Part shown: positions 8,795-18,013 of the stretch, in pieces
Layout: each line of letters starts with the position of its first letter
Numbering within the stretch: position 1 is the stretch's first letter
NCBI RefSeq assembly: GCF_030124375.1
Contig: NZ_JASKLS010000003.1
Coordinates: 42,042-106,041, forward strand
From: Sinorhizobium sp. 6-70
GTDB taxonomy: Bacteria > Pseudomonadota > Alphaproteobacteria > Rhizobiales > Rhizobiaceae
Length of the DNA: 64,000 nt
Reading direction: 5' to 3'
Notes under the pieces: generated by a model
Seen by the model: the letters and a program-made list of their open reading frames with translations, nothing else
Told to the model about the DNA's origin: nothing
Database searches by the model: none
Translations under genes and position numbers: made by a program

Positions 8795-9042
8795 TCCCTC
8801 GATCTGTCGTGACTAGCAAGAAGCTGTCCCGACCAGTCGTGCGCGAGCTCACCAACTAGTGGTGCTGTTCCGTGCCGCGAGCTGACGAACCGCAGGCATG
8901 CTATCCGGGGAGGTGGTGCAGCAGCGTTGATGGCCATCGGCGAGGGCTTAGCACATCTGGCTTTGGAAGAAGCAATTGCACGTCCAGGACGCCCTCGCAG
9001 CCCAGGGCGCTGACGATAGTCGTTCGGAAGTTCCCGCACCTT

Positions 9043-9513
9043 TCATTCTCGGTTGCGCGACTTGTTCCCGTCAACGCTGGCAGTGATTCGATCCAGATTT
9101 TCGATCAGCCGAGTGAGTAAGGCGACGAGTTGAACAGCTTCTTCCTCGGTGAACCCATCCATTGCGTCACGATTTCCTTTGAACAGGGTCTCAATTGCGT
9201 CCGGCAAACGTGCCTGCGCGGCCCTCGTAAGGACTATGCGGCTACTTCGCCCATCTTCCGGGTGAGGGGTTCGCTGGATCAAACCGTCCCGCTCCATTCG
9301 CGCGAGCATTTGTGCCATCGGCGGTTGCTCTACCTTGGCGAAGCGGGCCAGATCGCGTTGCGTGCTTGCTTTCCCGTTCTGCAGCGCGATCAGCACTGGC
9401 AAGTAGCCCACCCCGAATCCGAGCGGCTTCAGGCGTGCCTCGCTTAAACGGGCAAACCCCCGCGCTGCAAGACTGATGAGATGCCCCGGCGTAGAAAGCA
9501 CGTCATTTTTCAT
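9043..9513 (-). CDS. MarR-family transcriptional regulator
   Basis: 156 residues from the ATG at 9513. A GGAGG abuts this ATG with no spacing, and an in-frame ATG at 9534 is an alternative, so the start is uncertain by seven codons. The winged helix covers about 45-110 ('TQRDLARFAKVEQPPMAQML', 'ERDGLIQRTPHPEDGRSSRI', the DxRxxR-type wing). It is divergent from an NTF2-like protein gene at 9640, a typical MarR target arrangement. The preceding 8795-9042 shows no supported gene. Confidence 0.88.
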   Translation of the reverse strand: MKNDVLSTPGHLISLAARGFARLSEARLKPLGFGVGYLPVLIALQNGKASTQRDLARFAKVEQPPMAQMLARMERDGLIQRTPHPEDGRSSRIVLTRAAQARLPDAIETLFKGNRDAMDGFTEEEAVQLVALLTRLIENLDRITASVDGNKSRNRE

Positions 9514-9639
9514 CCTCCGTATATCCTTTCCCATGGTTGACCAATTTACATACGTGCATATATATCTCCGGCAGGCGAACTGGCAAGTTCGGCTCCCTGC
9601 CGCCCAATAAGTCCGGTCAACCCATTTTGAGGAAACGAT

Positions 9640-10017
9640 ATGTCCGAAACCCACGTTGAAATTATCAAACGCATCTACGAGCGCTTTAACGCCCGAGACA
9701 TCGACGGGGTCCTCGCCGAGCTTGTCAATGATGTCACCTGGGCGAACGGTATGGATGGAGGCCACGTTCATGGGCGTGAGGCTGTGCGCGATTATTGGAT
9801 ACGGCAATGGGGCGTCGTCAGTCCTCATGTTGAGCCGGTGGCCTTTCGGACAACAGATGATGGTGTCATCGCTGTGGAGGTGATCCAGTCCGTGTTCGAT
9901 CTTGATGGCCAGCCGCTAAAGGGGCAGACGCATGGGCTCAAGGACAAGACGGTGATGCACATCTTTCGCATGGAAAGCGGTAAGATCGCGCGTTTTGATA
10001 TCGGGGATGCCCCGTGA
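9640..10017 (+). CDS. SnoaL/NTF2-like (ketosteroid isomerase-fold) protein
   Basis: 125 residues with the NTF2-like cone fold: an N-terminal helix 'IIKRIYERFNARDIDGVLAE', then 'DVTWANGMDGGHVHGREAVR', and beta strands ending 'HIFRMESGKIARFDIGDA'. Family members range from isomerases and cyclases to ligand-binding proteins, so no reaction can be named. A GAGGAAAC stretch upstream is a reasonable ribosome-binding site. It is divergent from the MarR gene and 107 bp upstream of an intact SDR gene, suggesting a small MarR-controlled oxidoreductase unit. Confidence 0.82.
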   Translation: MSETHVEIIKRIYERFNARDIDGVLAELVNDVTWANGMDGGHVHGREAVRDYWIRQWGVVSPHVEPVAFRTTDDGVIAVEVIQSVFDLDGQPLKGQTHGLKDKTVMHIFRMESGKIARFDIGDAP

Positions 10018-10124
10018 ACCTCGTCGCAAGACGATGTTGGCGATTAGAGAGTCTCGGGCCGGGCCTCACGAGGGTGGCTTGCTGGACTTTGCCGTCGGCT
10101 GAATACGATCAACGGAGCTAAAGC

Positions 10125-10904
10125 ATGAATGAACCGAAGGACAACGTACGGCTTGCAGGCAAGACCGTAATCATTACAGGTGCTGGCACCGGGATCGGTG
10201 CTGCGGCGGCGCATGCATTTGCGCGGGAGGGCGCGAGCGTGGTCCTTGTCGGCCGGCGGCACGATGTTCTCGAACAAACAGCCGTGAGCATCCAGGCGAA
10301 AGGCGGGACATCCTTGGCCATAGCTGGGGACGTGTCGCGCGCGGACGATGCCAGGCGCATCGTTTTGGAAACGGTGCAGCATTTTGGCCGATTGGACCAT
10401 CTGTTCAACAACGCCGGCATTCAGGGGAATGGAGATCCAATCGTTGACATGACGGAGGAAGCCTTCGACGAGATCATCGCCATCAATCTTAAAGGCGTAT
10501 GGCTGATGACGAAATATGCACTGCAATCAATGCTGAAGAACGGCACGGACTGCGCGATCGTCAACACCTCGTCCTTTCTCTCGACAGCAGCGACGGCCGG
10601 TACGTCAGCCTATTCGGCCAGCAAGGCGGGACTTGATGCGATGATCCGGGCGATCGCGCTGGAGGTTGGTCCGGCTGGAATCCGCATCAACAATATCAAT
10701 CCCGGCGTTATCGACACGCCCATGTTCCGGAAACATGGTGATGAAATCCGTGCTCCCCTGGCCGCCAAGGCGGCATTGAAGCGGCTTGGAACGCCGGAAG
10801 ACATTGCTGACGTGGCCGTATGGCTCTGCACTGAAGAAGCCCGCTTCATCACCGGTCAGTCGATCCTCGTTGACGGCGGTTTCACCATCCCGGGGCCACG
10901 TTGA
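10125..10904 (+). CDS. Short-chain dehydrogenase/reductase
   Basis: 259 residues, a complete classical SDR. The cofactor motif is 'TGAGTGIG' near residue 19, followed by 'NNAGIQG', the catalytic Ser in 'NTSSF', 'YSASK' (Tyr and Lys) and the C-terminal 'ITGQSILVDGGF'. An Arg after the second strand ('GRRHDV') hints at NADP preference, which is an inference. It follows the NTF2-like gene on the same strand. The stop codon is followed within about five bases by the IS66-type transposase remnant. Confidence 0.9.
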   Translation: MNEPKDNVRLAGKTVIITGAGTGIGAAAAHAFAREGASVVLVGRRHDVLEQTAVSIQAKGGTSLAIAGDVSRADDARRIVLETVQHFGRLDHLFNNAGIQGNGDPIVDMTEEAFDEIIAINLKGVWLMTKYALQSMLKNGTDCAIVNTSSFLSTAATAGTSAYSASKAGLDAMIRAIALEVGPAGIRINNINPGVIDTPMFRKHGDEIRAPLAAKAALKRLGTPEDIADVAVWLCTEEARFITGQSILVDGGFTIPGPR

Positions 10905-11224
10905 CGCGCGGCTTTCCCGTTGGGTATCGCTTTGCCGTTTCCTTGATGACGGTAGTATTGAGGTCGATAACAATGCCGCTGAACGGGCAATCCGGCCGAT
11001 TGCAATCACGAGAAAGAACTCACTCTTCGCCGGCAGCGACGGCGGCGGAAGGACCTGGGCGACCATCGCGACACTTCTGCAGACGGCAAAAATGAACAAC
11101 GTCGCTCCGCTCGCCTGGCTCACTCAGCCCCTCGAGCGCATTGCCAATGGCTGGCCGAGCAGCGAAATCGACGCACTCATGCCGTGGAATTACGCCGCCT
11201 GAACGGCCTCGGCTTGTCGCTTAC
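10905..11224 (+). mobile_element. IS66-family transposase C-terminal remnant with right end
   Basis: The frame from about 10909 to the stop at 11200-11202 encodes 'LSRWVSLCRFLDDGSIEVDN', then 'NAAERAIRPIAITRKNSLFA', and ends 'MPWNYA'. This is the C-terminus of the IS66 TnpC transposase. TnpA, TnpB and most of TnpC are absent. CGCTTAC at 11218-11224 matches the terminal bases of IS66-type inverted repeats and probably marks the element's right end. The insertion or deletion left the upstream SDR stop codon intact. The fragment cannot transpose. Confidence 0.8.
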
Positions 11225-11599
11225 TATGAGGGGGCATCCAAACCTGTAAACGGCATCCCCAAGACATCGATCCCGAGAACATTTCGATCGGCTAGCTAAG
11301 CGGTTGTTTTGCCACCGCAAACGGCTCAGCGTCATTTCCGGCTGCTTTTGAGCTCACAATCGCTGCCTAGGCCAGACTCGGTTGCCGTTAGCATAGCATC
11401 CGCTGCCCATCATCAGGCAGTGTCCGCTCTTATGCTGCGTTGCGGCGAAAACCGCTTCATCGGCCATGAATTCACCAAAACTTCGCGACAGAACGCTATT
11501 GCGGGTTGTCCGTCGGGAACGGAATACCTCTGCAAGCGGCAAAGTCGGCCGGCATCACCTCCCAATGTCTGGCGAGACTTTCAACGGGGATGACAGAGC
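11225..11599. other. Non-coding stretch with repeat copy B
   Basis: No supported gene between the IS66 end and the pyruvyl transferase gene. It contains repeat copy B (11322-11387) and presumably the promoter of the downstream gene. GGGGAT lies 8-13 bases before the ATG at 11600. Confidence 0.5.
11322..11387 (+). repeat. Direct repeat copy B (partner at 3281-3346)
   Basis: Same orientation as copy A and about 83-85% identical by eye, with a one-base gap after CTGCCTAG. It lies about 100 bp beyond the IS66 right end, so it is not simply that element's terminal repeat. Together the two copies bracket the decayed accessory block. Confidence 0.6.
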
Positions 11600-12943
11600 A
11601 TGAAAGTTGTAGTCGAAAACACCGTCTGCTTGAACACGGGCGACGCGGCCATTCTTTTCGCGATCAGGCATATCCTGAAATCGATATTGGGCGAGAAGGT
11701 CGAATTCCTGGTGTTCGACAGCCAGCCGGAAGTCGCCGCGCGACTGTATCCGAAAGAACAATATCCCGACATCGAGCTTCGCAAACTCCCGTCGGAATCG
11801 ATCTTCAAGTACAAATACGACGACAACACGGTCAAGAATGCGCTGAAGCAGGTCTATAACCAGGCCGTGTTCCACGCCTTGCGTCATCTTGGCTGCGGCA
11901 ATTATCTCGACCGGCGTTTCTTCAGTGATGAGGATCGAAAGAGCCTTGCGCTTTACAAGGACGCTGATCTGGTGATCACCACCGGAGGCACCTATCTCGT
12001 CGAGAACTATTCGCTCGAGCGGCGCATCAACCAGTTCAAGCTTGGTGAGATGCTCGGCAAGAAGACGATCTTCTTCACCCAGTCGCTCGGCCCGTTCGAG
12101 AAGCCCTACAACCGACGGATGCTTCCGCCGATTTTCGCCCGCAGCCCGCTGATCCTCCTGCGCGACGCGCGGTCGCGCAACCATATACTCGATCTCGTCG
12201 ACGATCCGTCGAAATGCCACGTGGTCGCCGATTCCGTCTTCGCGCTTGCCGATGTCGAGCGGATCAAGGCGCTGCTGATGATCGGCCGTCCGGCACCGAC
12301 GCGCCGCGTCGGTATCTCCGTGCGGCACTGGCATTACGTCAAGGGCGGCGACGGCGGCATGGGCCGGTACATCGACTCCGTCCGCGAGATCGCGACGAAG
12401 CTCGTGCGCGACCACGGCAAGAAGGTCACGTTCATTTCGACCTGCCAGGGCGTGCCGGAGTACGCGCATGACGATTCGAAGACGGCGAACCTGATCGTCT
12501 CGGGACTCGCGCCCGAAATCGCCGAGCACGTGTCGGTCGATGCGTCGTTCCACACGCCGGAACAGTTGATGGCAATCGCCAGAGGGCTCGATTTCGTCGT
12601 GGCGACGCGCATGCACATGATGATCATGTCGCTTTGCGTCGGTACCCCGGTGCTGCCGATCGCCTACGAGTTCAAGACCAAGGAAGTCGCCAAGCGCGTC
12701 GGCGTCGACGATGTGCTGCTCGATATCGATACGGTGACGCCGGAAGAGGCGAGCGGCAAGCTCGACCGCTTCGTCGGCAAGCTCGACCATTATCGCGAGA
12801 CGAGCCTGAAGGCCGTGCTCGAGGAGCACGCCTCGGCGATGTCAGCGGCGGACCAACTGCGCCCCGTAATCGAAGGCCTATCGGCGTACGGCGCTCATGG
12901 CCTTCGAAAGGATGTCGAACAGGACCTGGCGCGGCTGGCGTAG
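11600..12943 (+). CDS. Polysaccharide pyruvyl transferase-family protein
   Basis: 447 residues matching the pyruvyl transferase family: 'NTGDAAILFAIRHILKSILG' at the N-terminus, 'ADLVITTGGTYLVENYS' and 'SLGPFEKPYNRRMLP' in the middle, and 'MHMMIMSLCVGTPVLPIAYE' near the C-terminus. Such enzymes add ketal pyruvate from phosphoenolpyruvate to exopolysaccharide sugars; the wider family also includes CsaB. It faces a flippase gene, and the two coding regions overlap by 66 bp at their 3' ends. With the flippase and two glycosyltransferases it forms a surface-glycan group. Confidence 0.85.
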   Translation: MKVVVENTVCLNTGDAAILFAIRHILKSILGEKVEFLVFDSQPEVAARLYPKEQYPDIELRKLPSESIFKYKYDDNTVKNALKQVYNQAVFHALRHLGCGNYLDRRFFSDEDRKSLALYKDADLVITTGGTYLVENYSLERRINQFKLGEMLGKKTIFFTQSLGPFEKPYNRRMLPPIFARSPLILLRDARSRNHILDLVDDPSKCHVVADSVFALADVERIKALLMIGRPAPTRRVGISVRHWHYVKGGDGGMGRYIDSVREIATKLVRDHGKKVTFISTCQGVPEYAHDDSKTANLIVSGLAPEIAEHVSVDASFHTPEQLMAIARGLDFVVATRMHMMIMSLCVGTPVLPIAYEFKTKEVAKRVGVDDVLLDIDTVTPEEASGKLDRFVGKLDHYRETSLKAVLEEHASAMSAADQLRPVIEGLSAYGAHGLRKDVEQDLARLA

Positions 12944-14341
12944 GGTCAGCGCGAAGACGAGCGCAAGCCCGTAGTTGAGGCAGATCGCGGAAGCGAGGGC
13001 GAGGATGTCCGAGCTTCCCGTCAGGGCTTCCGGCAGCAGCCGGTAGCCGATCCAGGCGGCCAGGGCCGATACGAGAAAGAGGCCCTGGACGTAAAGGAAA
13101 TCCATCGCCGAGACCGGCCCCACCCGCTGCAGCAGCCAGGCAAGCACCGGGACACGCAGGAGGCAGCCGCTGATCGCATAGGCGGCGGCGACACCGATCG
13201 CGCCCCATTGCAGGCCGACGACAAAGGAAAGCACCGTCGTCAGCGACGAATATATGCCCCAGCGGAACATCGTCTTCGTCTCGCCCTGGCAGATGAAGAT
13301 CCAGCCCGTGGTGCTGGAGACCGGCTGCATCAGGCTCGCGATCCCGAGCCAGGCGAAGATCGGCGCAACCGCCAGCCACTGCTCACCGAAAAGGATGCCG
13401 ACCGTTGGTTCGGCCGCTACGGTCAGCGCCGCAATGCCGGGCATGGTGACCGCAGCGAGCAGCCAGTTGGTGCGCATGTAGATATCGCGAAACCGGGGCT
13501 TGTCCTCCTGGATGCGGCTCATCAGCGGTATCATCACACGCGACAGAGGCTGGGTGATGTTCTGCAGCGGGAACAGCAGAAGCTTGTAGGCGCGGTCGTA
13601 ATAGCCGAGCTCGATCGGCCCGGAATACTTGCCGATCAGGACGTTGTCGAGATTGCGCGAAAAGAAGTTGACCAGGTTGAAGCCGGTGAGATTGGCACCG
13701 AACGAGATGATGTCGCGGTCGATTGCAAACGCCGGCCGGCCCGGCATCCAGCGCGTGGCCCACCATGCAGCCATGAGGGCGACGGCGGCGGAGGCCGCAG
13801 GCCCGATAACGAGCGACCAGTAGCCGAGGCCGAGATAGGCGGCCCCGGCAGTGACGAGAAGGCCCACGACTGCGGCATAGACATCGTTCAACGCCAGTTG
13901 TCCGAACTTCAGGTGCCGGTTCATCAAAGCGAGCGGCAGCGCGGCCAGGCTGCCGAGGAGCAGCGGCAGCGCTGCGGCAATCGCAATGGCCGTCATGCGC
14001 TGGTCGCCGTAGAAAACGGCAATTGCCGGGGAAAGCGCGACCACGACGAGGGTGCAGATGAGACCGACGAGCGTACTGATCCAGAAGACGTGGTTGAGCT
14101 CCCTCTCCCCGATTTCCTTGCGCTGGATGACCGCCTGCTGAAGCCCGAGATTCTGAAAAAGCCCGACGAAGGCGACAACGGGGCTGACCGACGCGACGAG
14201 GCCGAAGTCCTCCGGTGCCAGCAAACGTGCGAGCACGACGACGGAGACGAACTGGATGACCATGCGAATGGCCTGGGCACCACCCGTCACCAGCCCGCCA
14301 CGAAGTGCGAGCCGACCGAATTGGATGTTTTCTGCGTTCAA
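12878..14341 (-). CDS. Polysaccharide flippase (Wzx/PST-type, MOP superfamily)
   Basis: 487 residues with about 12-14 hydrophobic segments and no signal peptide. The N-terminus ('ARLLAPEDFGLVASVSPVVA', 'LGLQQAVIQRKE') is typical of the PST/Wzx lipopolysaccharide-export branch. The central 'NLDNVLIGKYSGPIELGYYD' segment is also diagnostic. It would move undecaprenyl-linked repeat units across the inner membrane. It is the third gene of a minus-strand series after two glycosyltransferases, with a 168-bp gap before it. Its 3' end overlaps the pyruvyl transferase gene. Confidence 0.9.
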   Translation of the reverse strand: MNAENIQFGRLALRGGLVTGGAQAIRMVIQFVSVVVLARLLAPEDFGLVASVSPVVAFVGLFQNLGLQQAVIQRKEIGERELNHVFWISTLVGLICTLVVVALSPAIAVFYGDQRMTAIAIAAALPLLLGSLAALPLALMNRHLKFGQLALNDVYAAVVGLLVTAGAAYLGLGYWSLVIGPAASAAVALMAAWWATRWMPGRPAFAIDRDIISFGANLTGFNLVNFFSRNLDNVLIGKYSGPIELGYYDRAYKLLLFPLQNITQPLSRVMIPLMSRIQEDKPRFRDIYMRTNWLLAAVTMPGIAALTVAAEPTVGILFGEQWLAVAPIFAWLGIASLMQPVSSTTGWIFICQGETKTMFRWGIYSSLTTVLSFVVGLQWGAIGVAAAYAISGCLLRVPVLAWLLQRVGPVSAMDFLYVQGLFLVSALAAWIGYRLLPEALTGSSDILALASAICLNYGLALVFALTLRQPRQVLFDILSKAMSAVRR

Positions 14342-14509
14342 GCGACTTGCCTCGACTGGGGCAATTCCGGGAAAAGTGTGCGATCGTTTTCCATCCGGAA
14401 CTGCGTCGTTTCAAAGAGTTCGAGCGTTTTTCTGTTCCGCGAACTGTGAATGTTCTGGATCGCGACGATTGCGGGTCGATCGCCCCAAATCGTAAAACCG
14501 CGATCGATC

Positions 14510-15715
14510 CTAGCGAGTTAGAGCAATGCGAGCGGGCGTCGCACCTTGCGCTCTGGCGAACCGGGCGACGATCTCGGCGAAATCGTCGTCGAGCGCCTCC
14601 ATGTCGAATTCCGCCTCGACCTTCTTCCTTGCTTGCAGCGCCACGACCTCGCATTGCTCCGGATGCTCCGCGACGAAGCGCAGCCGGCTTGCAAGCGTCT
14701 CGACGTCTCGTTCGTCGGCGAGGAAGCCCGTCTTCTGATCCTCGATCAATTCGGGAATGCCGGAATGGTTGGAACTCACCACCGTCAGGCCAGCGGCCAT
14801 GGCCTCCATCAGCGCGACAGGGATGCCTTCGACATCGCCGTTCTTGGCCGTGACGCTCGGCAGCACGAAGGTGTGCGAGCGCCGCAGCCACTCCTTGACG
14901 TCCTGGTGGGCGAGGCTGCCGAGGAAGGAGACCTGTCCAGCGATGCCGAGCTCCGAGGCGAGCGCCTCCAGCTCTCGCCGCAAGGGACCGTCGCCGATGA
15001 TCGTATAGCGCCAGGCGAGTTCCGGCGCGTCGGCACGCAGCCGCGCGAGCGCGCGCAGCGCGTATTCCACGCCCTTTTTCTCGGCCAGCCGGCATACGGA
15101 AATCAATTGCAGCGGAGCGCCGCGCCAGGATTTCCATTGATAGGGGATCTTCTTGAGATCGATCCCCATATGGTGCACGGCAACCTTGGCTTCCGGCGCT
15201 CCGGCCTCCATCAGAACACGGCGAAAGAAGCCATTCACGGTAAGGTTCAGCGCGCCGTATTCGAACAGGTCGTTGTATCGGCCGAGTCCCCGCTCCTGGA
15301 GCGGCACCCCGACATCGTAGCCGTGGAAGATCGTGACGATCGGCGGCTTTAGCCGCTTCCATTTCTTCAGTCGCGCGGCGCGAGCGCCGTTGTGCCCGAA
15401 ATGGGCGACGAGGACATCGCATTCATTCAGGCGGGCGACGGACGACATGTCGAGCACGGTGGAGACCTTGTCGCGAATCTTCGCCGGCAGCCGCTCGATG
15501 GCTGGACGCATGCGCGCCGCCGCGCCCCACCAGTCACGGGTTCGTGCCAGAAGGGTGGCGAGCGGCTCCTGGCGCCGATCCGCGAAGTTATAATCCGACA
15601 TCCCGTTGCAGACGACATCGACCTCGAAGCCGCGACGCAAGAGGCCGGCCATCTGGCCGATGACGAAGGTTTCCGAAAGCGACGGAAACTGACCGACTAT
15701 GAAACCGACGCGCAT
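14510..15715 (-). CDS. Glycosyltransferase, family 4 (GT-B)
   Basis: 401 residues. The N-terminal 'GQFPSLSETFVIGQMAGLLR' matches the WcaL/AmsK-like branch. The C-terminal Rossmann domain has 'LISVCRLAEKKGVEYALRAL' and the nucleotide-sugar motif 'EGIPVALMEAMAAG' (Glu296 and Glu304, E-x7-E). It is a cytosolic or membrane-associated retaining glycosyltransferase of exopolysaccharide repeat-unit assembly. Its start is 9 bp after the end of the upstream glycosyltransferase gene, so the two are probably co-transcribed. Donor and acceptor sugars are unknown. Confidence 0.9.
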   Translation of the reverse strand: MRVGFIVGQFPSLSETFVIGQMAGLLRRGFEVDVVCNGMSDYNFADRRQEPLATLLARTRDWWGAAARMRPAIERLPAKIRDKVSTVLDMSSVARLNECDVLVAHFGHNGARAARLKKWKRLKPPIVTIFHGYDVGVPLQERGLGRYNDLFEYGALNLTVNGFFRRVLMEAGAPEAKVAVHHMGIDLKKIPYQWKSWRGAPLQLISVCRLAEKKGVEYALRALARLRADAPELAWRYTIIGDGPLRRELEALASELGIAGQVSFLGSLAHQDVKEWLRRSHTFVLPSVTAKNGDVEGIPVALMEAMAAGLTVVSSNHSGIPELIEDQKTGFLADERDVETLASRLRFVAEHPEQCEVVALQARKKVEAEFDMEALDDDFAEIVARFARAQGATPARIALTR

Positions 15716-15724
15716 GTTGCGGTC

Positions 15725-16810
15725 TCAAGAGGCCTTGAGCGCGGAGGCGCGGCTCGCGGCAGCGCGATCCAGAACCTCGAGGAATGCGGCAAACTGGCGG
15801 GCGGGCTGCATCAGCGGGCGTTCGGCGAATTTCGACGCCGCTGCCGACAGCCGTTCATACTCGCCATCGTCGCTCCACAGACGGCGGATCGCGCCGGTCC
15901 ATTGTTCGAGTGGTCCATCGTGGTCGAGAAGGATGCCGCCTTCGCCGATCGCTTCCGGCAACCCTCCGCGCGTCGATCCGACGACCGGAATGCCGCTGCA
16001 ATGGGCCTCGGACGCCACCCGTCCCCAGGCCTCTTCCCATTTGCTCGGGGCAAGCAGGATCTTCGTCCGCCCATAAACGGTCTTCATGTCGCTGGTGCGG
16101 TTTTCGAGTCGCACGTTCTTCAGCGGCGCGATGATCTTCTCGATCTCCGCCCGGTGATCGTCGGCGAGCTTCCAGCTCTCGACGAACAGGAAAGGAATGT
16201 CGGGGCATTGCTCGGCGATGCGAACCGCCAGCTCGAATCCCTTCTCGCTATACGGATTGATGAAGGTCACATATTCGCGCGTCGTCGGCGTCTTGTAGGT
16301 TTCGGGATTGATCGTCGGCGGGATCACCACCGAGTCGATCCCGTATTTCTGCTTGTAGGTCCGGGCGGTGAATTCCGAATTCGCGATGTAGTGGGCGGCG
16401 GTCAGTTCCCTGAGGTCGCCGGCGAGTTCGTGAAATTCGACGTTTCGGAGATAGATCACCAGCGGCACATTGTGCGCCTGCAACGCCTTTCCGATCGGAA
16501 CCGATTTGTGGCACTGCACAACGGCCACGTCGGGGCGGAGCTTGTTGACGGCGAAAGTTGCCGCCTCCCACGGATGCCAGGCCCGAACGACGGGATAGCC
16601 GGGAAAGCTGTCCATCACGCCACGCTCTCCGGACAACTTAAGCTTGACGCGCGCCTTGAAGCCGAACATGCCGTCGCCGAACAGGGCGGCCAATACGCCG
16701 GCCTCATGACCACGGTCACGCAACTGCTGGACGAGGTGGTGCGTGCTCGACTGAACGCCGCCGCTGAACTCCGGATAATAACCGTTTCCGCCGGCAAACA
16801 GGACCTTCAT
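15725..16810 (-). CDS. Glycosyltransferase, group 1 (GT-B)
   Basis: 361 residues. It opens with 'GGVQSSTHHLVQQLRDRGHE', the glycine-rich acceptor-side start of GT4-type enzymes, and ends with 'PSKWEEAWGRVASEAHCSGI' plus 'GLPEAIGEGG', the E-x7-E-like donor-binding region. It is the first gene of the minus-strand polysaccharide series. The 437-bp region before it, shared with the divergent sulfite-oxidase-fold gene, must hold the promoter. The precise sugar is unknown. Confidence 0.88.
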   Translation of the reverse strand: MKVLFAGGNGYYPEFSGGVQSSTHHLVQQLRDRGHEAGVLAALFGDGMFGFKARVKLKLSGERGVMDSFPGYPVVRAWHPWEAATFAVNKLRPDVAVVQCHKSVPIGKALQAHNVPLVIYLRNVEFHELAGDLRELTAAHYIANSEFTARTYKQKYGIDSVVIPPTINPETYKTPTTREYVTFINPYSEKGFELAVRIAEQCPDIPFLFVESWKLADDHRAEIEKIIAPLKNVRLENRTSDMKTVYGRTKILLAPSKWEEAWGRVASEAHCSGIPVVGSTRGGLPEAIGEGGILLDHDGPLEQWTGAIRRLWSDDGEYERLSAAASKFAERPLMQPARQFAAFLEVLDRAAASRASALKAS

Positions 16811-17247
16811 ACCGCTTCTCCTTCATCAGACATTTCGCCGTGACCGTGGGGCTGCACCTCACCCGAACGGGCGAGGCGAAAAGGCATCAACTCCAGAATG
16901 ACGGCAATTGTTGGGTCGGTCGCCCTTGAGTCGGCGCAACCTGCGATATCAGGCCACACATGAGCGAAGGCGACGGGGCTGGCGCGGGAGTGTGGGAGCT
17001 TCCGAAAGAATATTCATCCAGCCGCAAGAAAGCAGTCCTCCACCGAGCCGGGTGACCGTGCGAGACAGGCGCGCAGCATTGCTGCACTGCAGCAGAGACT
17101 GTCACGGCGGGAGCAGATAGTCAATCGACGTTCACCCAATCGATCTAGCTCAAATGTGGTACGGGCATACGCGCGAACCGCTCGCTTGACGCCGCGGTCT
17201 TTCGAGCCTCAAATCGATCCCATAAAAAGCACGACGATGGGTGCATC
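16811..17247. other. Divergent promoter region
   Basis: No supported gene. It separates the minus-strand polysaccharide series from the plus-strand gene at 17248. A perfect 7-bp palindrome, TGCTGCA-C-TGCAGCA, lies at 17080-17094 and could be a protein-binding site. No clear sigma-70 promoter was recognised. Confidence 0.4.
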
Positions 17248-17910
17248 ATGGGCGACGACGAACCGGTACCGGAAACGAAACTGACGTCCACCAAGCGGCA
17301 ATGGGCGGCGGGTGGCAAGTTCCTGACGGGGCGCGTCGGGCGTCCGGAGATCGACCGCCTGCCACCCGGCCAGCATCTCGTCAACGACTGGCCGGTTCTG
17401 GATCTTGGACAGCAGCCGCACATTGCGCTGGAGACCTGGCGGCTTGACCTGACGGGCCTCATCGAGAGGCCCTTGTCGCTCGACTGGAGGGCGTTCCAGT
17501 CGTTGCCGCAGAGCGACAGTCTCTCCGACATCCATTGCGTGACGACCTGGTCGCGCTACGACAATCGCTGGCACGGCGTGCTGACGCGCGATCTCCTCGA
17601 CCTGGTGATGCCGAAGCCCGAGGCGGAATATGTCCTGTTGACGAGCTATGACGGCTATACCACCAATCTTCCGCTCACCGACTTCGCCGCAGAGAACGCG
17701 ATCCTTGCGACGAGTTGGGAAGGGGGCCCGATCAGCCGTGCCCACGGCGGCCCGATGCGCCTCGTCGTGCCGCATCTCTATCTCTGGAAAAGCGCAAAGT
17801 GGCTGACGCGGATCGATTTCCGCGCCGCCGACAGGGCCGGCTTCTGGGAGCGCAACGGCTATCATATGCGCGGAGACCCCTGGCTCGAGGAGCGCTATTC
17901 CGGCGATTGA
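17248..17910 (+). CDS. Sulfite oxidase-like molybdopterin-dependent oxidoreductase
   Basis: 220 residues, consisting of the oxidoreductase molybdopterin-binding domain alone. The Mo-coordinating Cys is probably Cys97 in 'DIHCVTTWSRYDNRW'. Further landmarks are 'AHGGPMRLVVPHLYLWKSAK' and the closing 'ERNGYHMRGDPWLEERY', shared by short cytosolic 'sulfite oxidase-like' proteins. It lacks a Tat signal and a heme or dimerisation domain, which distinguishes it from MsrP and true sulfite oxidases. Substrate is unknown. It is upstream of ggt on the same strand with a gap of about 100 bp. Confidence 0.87.
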   Translation: MGDDEPVPETKLTSTKRQWAAGGKFLTGRVGRPEIDRLPPGQHLVNDWPVLDLGQQPHIALETWRLDLTGLIERPLSLDWRAFQSLPQSDSLSDIHCVTTWSRYDNRWHGVLTRDLLDLVMPKPEAEYVLLTSYDGYTTNLPLTDFAAENAILATSWEGGPISRAHGGPMRLVVPHLYLWKSAKWLTRIDFRAADRAGFWERNGYHMRGDPWLEERYSGD

Positions 17911-18013
17911 TGCGGGACCGCCTTCGGCAATGCAACCGGCGAATTTTGATGCTACAGTCGCCGGTTGAGGGCATCGTTTTGTGGGCAATCATTTTGAGTT
18001 GCGGGAGGAAAGC

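Noticed and set aside
8791..9039. Small minus-strand frame and a short plus-strand frame containing 'MAIGEGLAHLALEEAIARPG' between the flavin reductase remnant and MarR
   Set aside because: Neither has a ribosome-binding site or a recognisable full domain; the plus-strand piece may be another gene scrap but cannot be assigned.
11555..12829. 424-codon minus-strand frame opposite the pyruvyl transferase gene
   Set aside because: Antisense shadow of a clear pyruvyl transferase; the translation has no domain and is His/Arg/Asp-rich.
13383..15422. Very long minus-strand open frame (679 codons) across the flippase and glycosyltransferase genes
   Set aside because: It is a different frame of two well-supported genes, with Arg-rich, low-complexity translation typical of GC-rich shadow frames and no recognisable domain.
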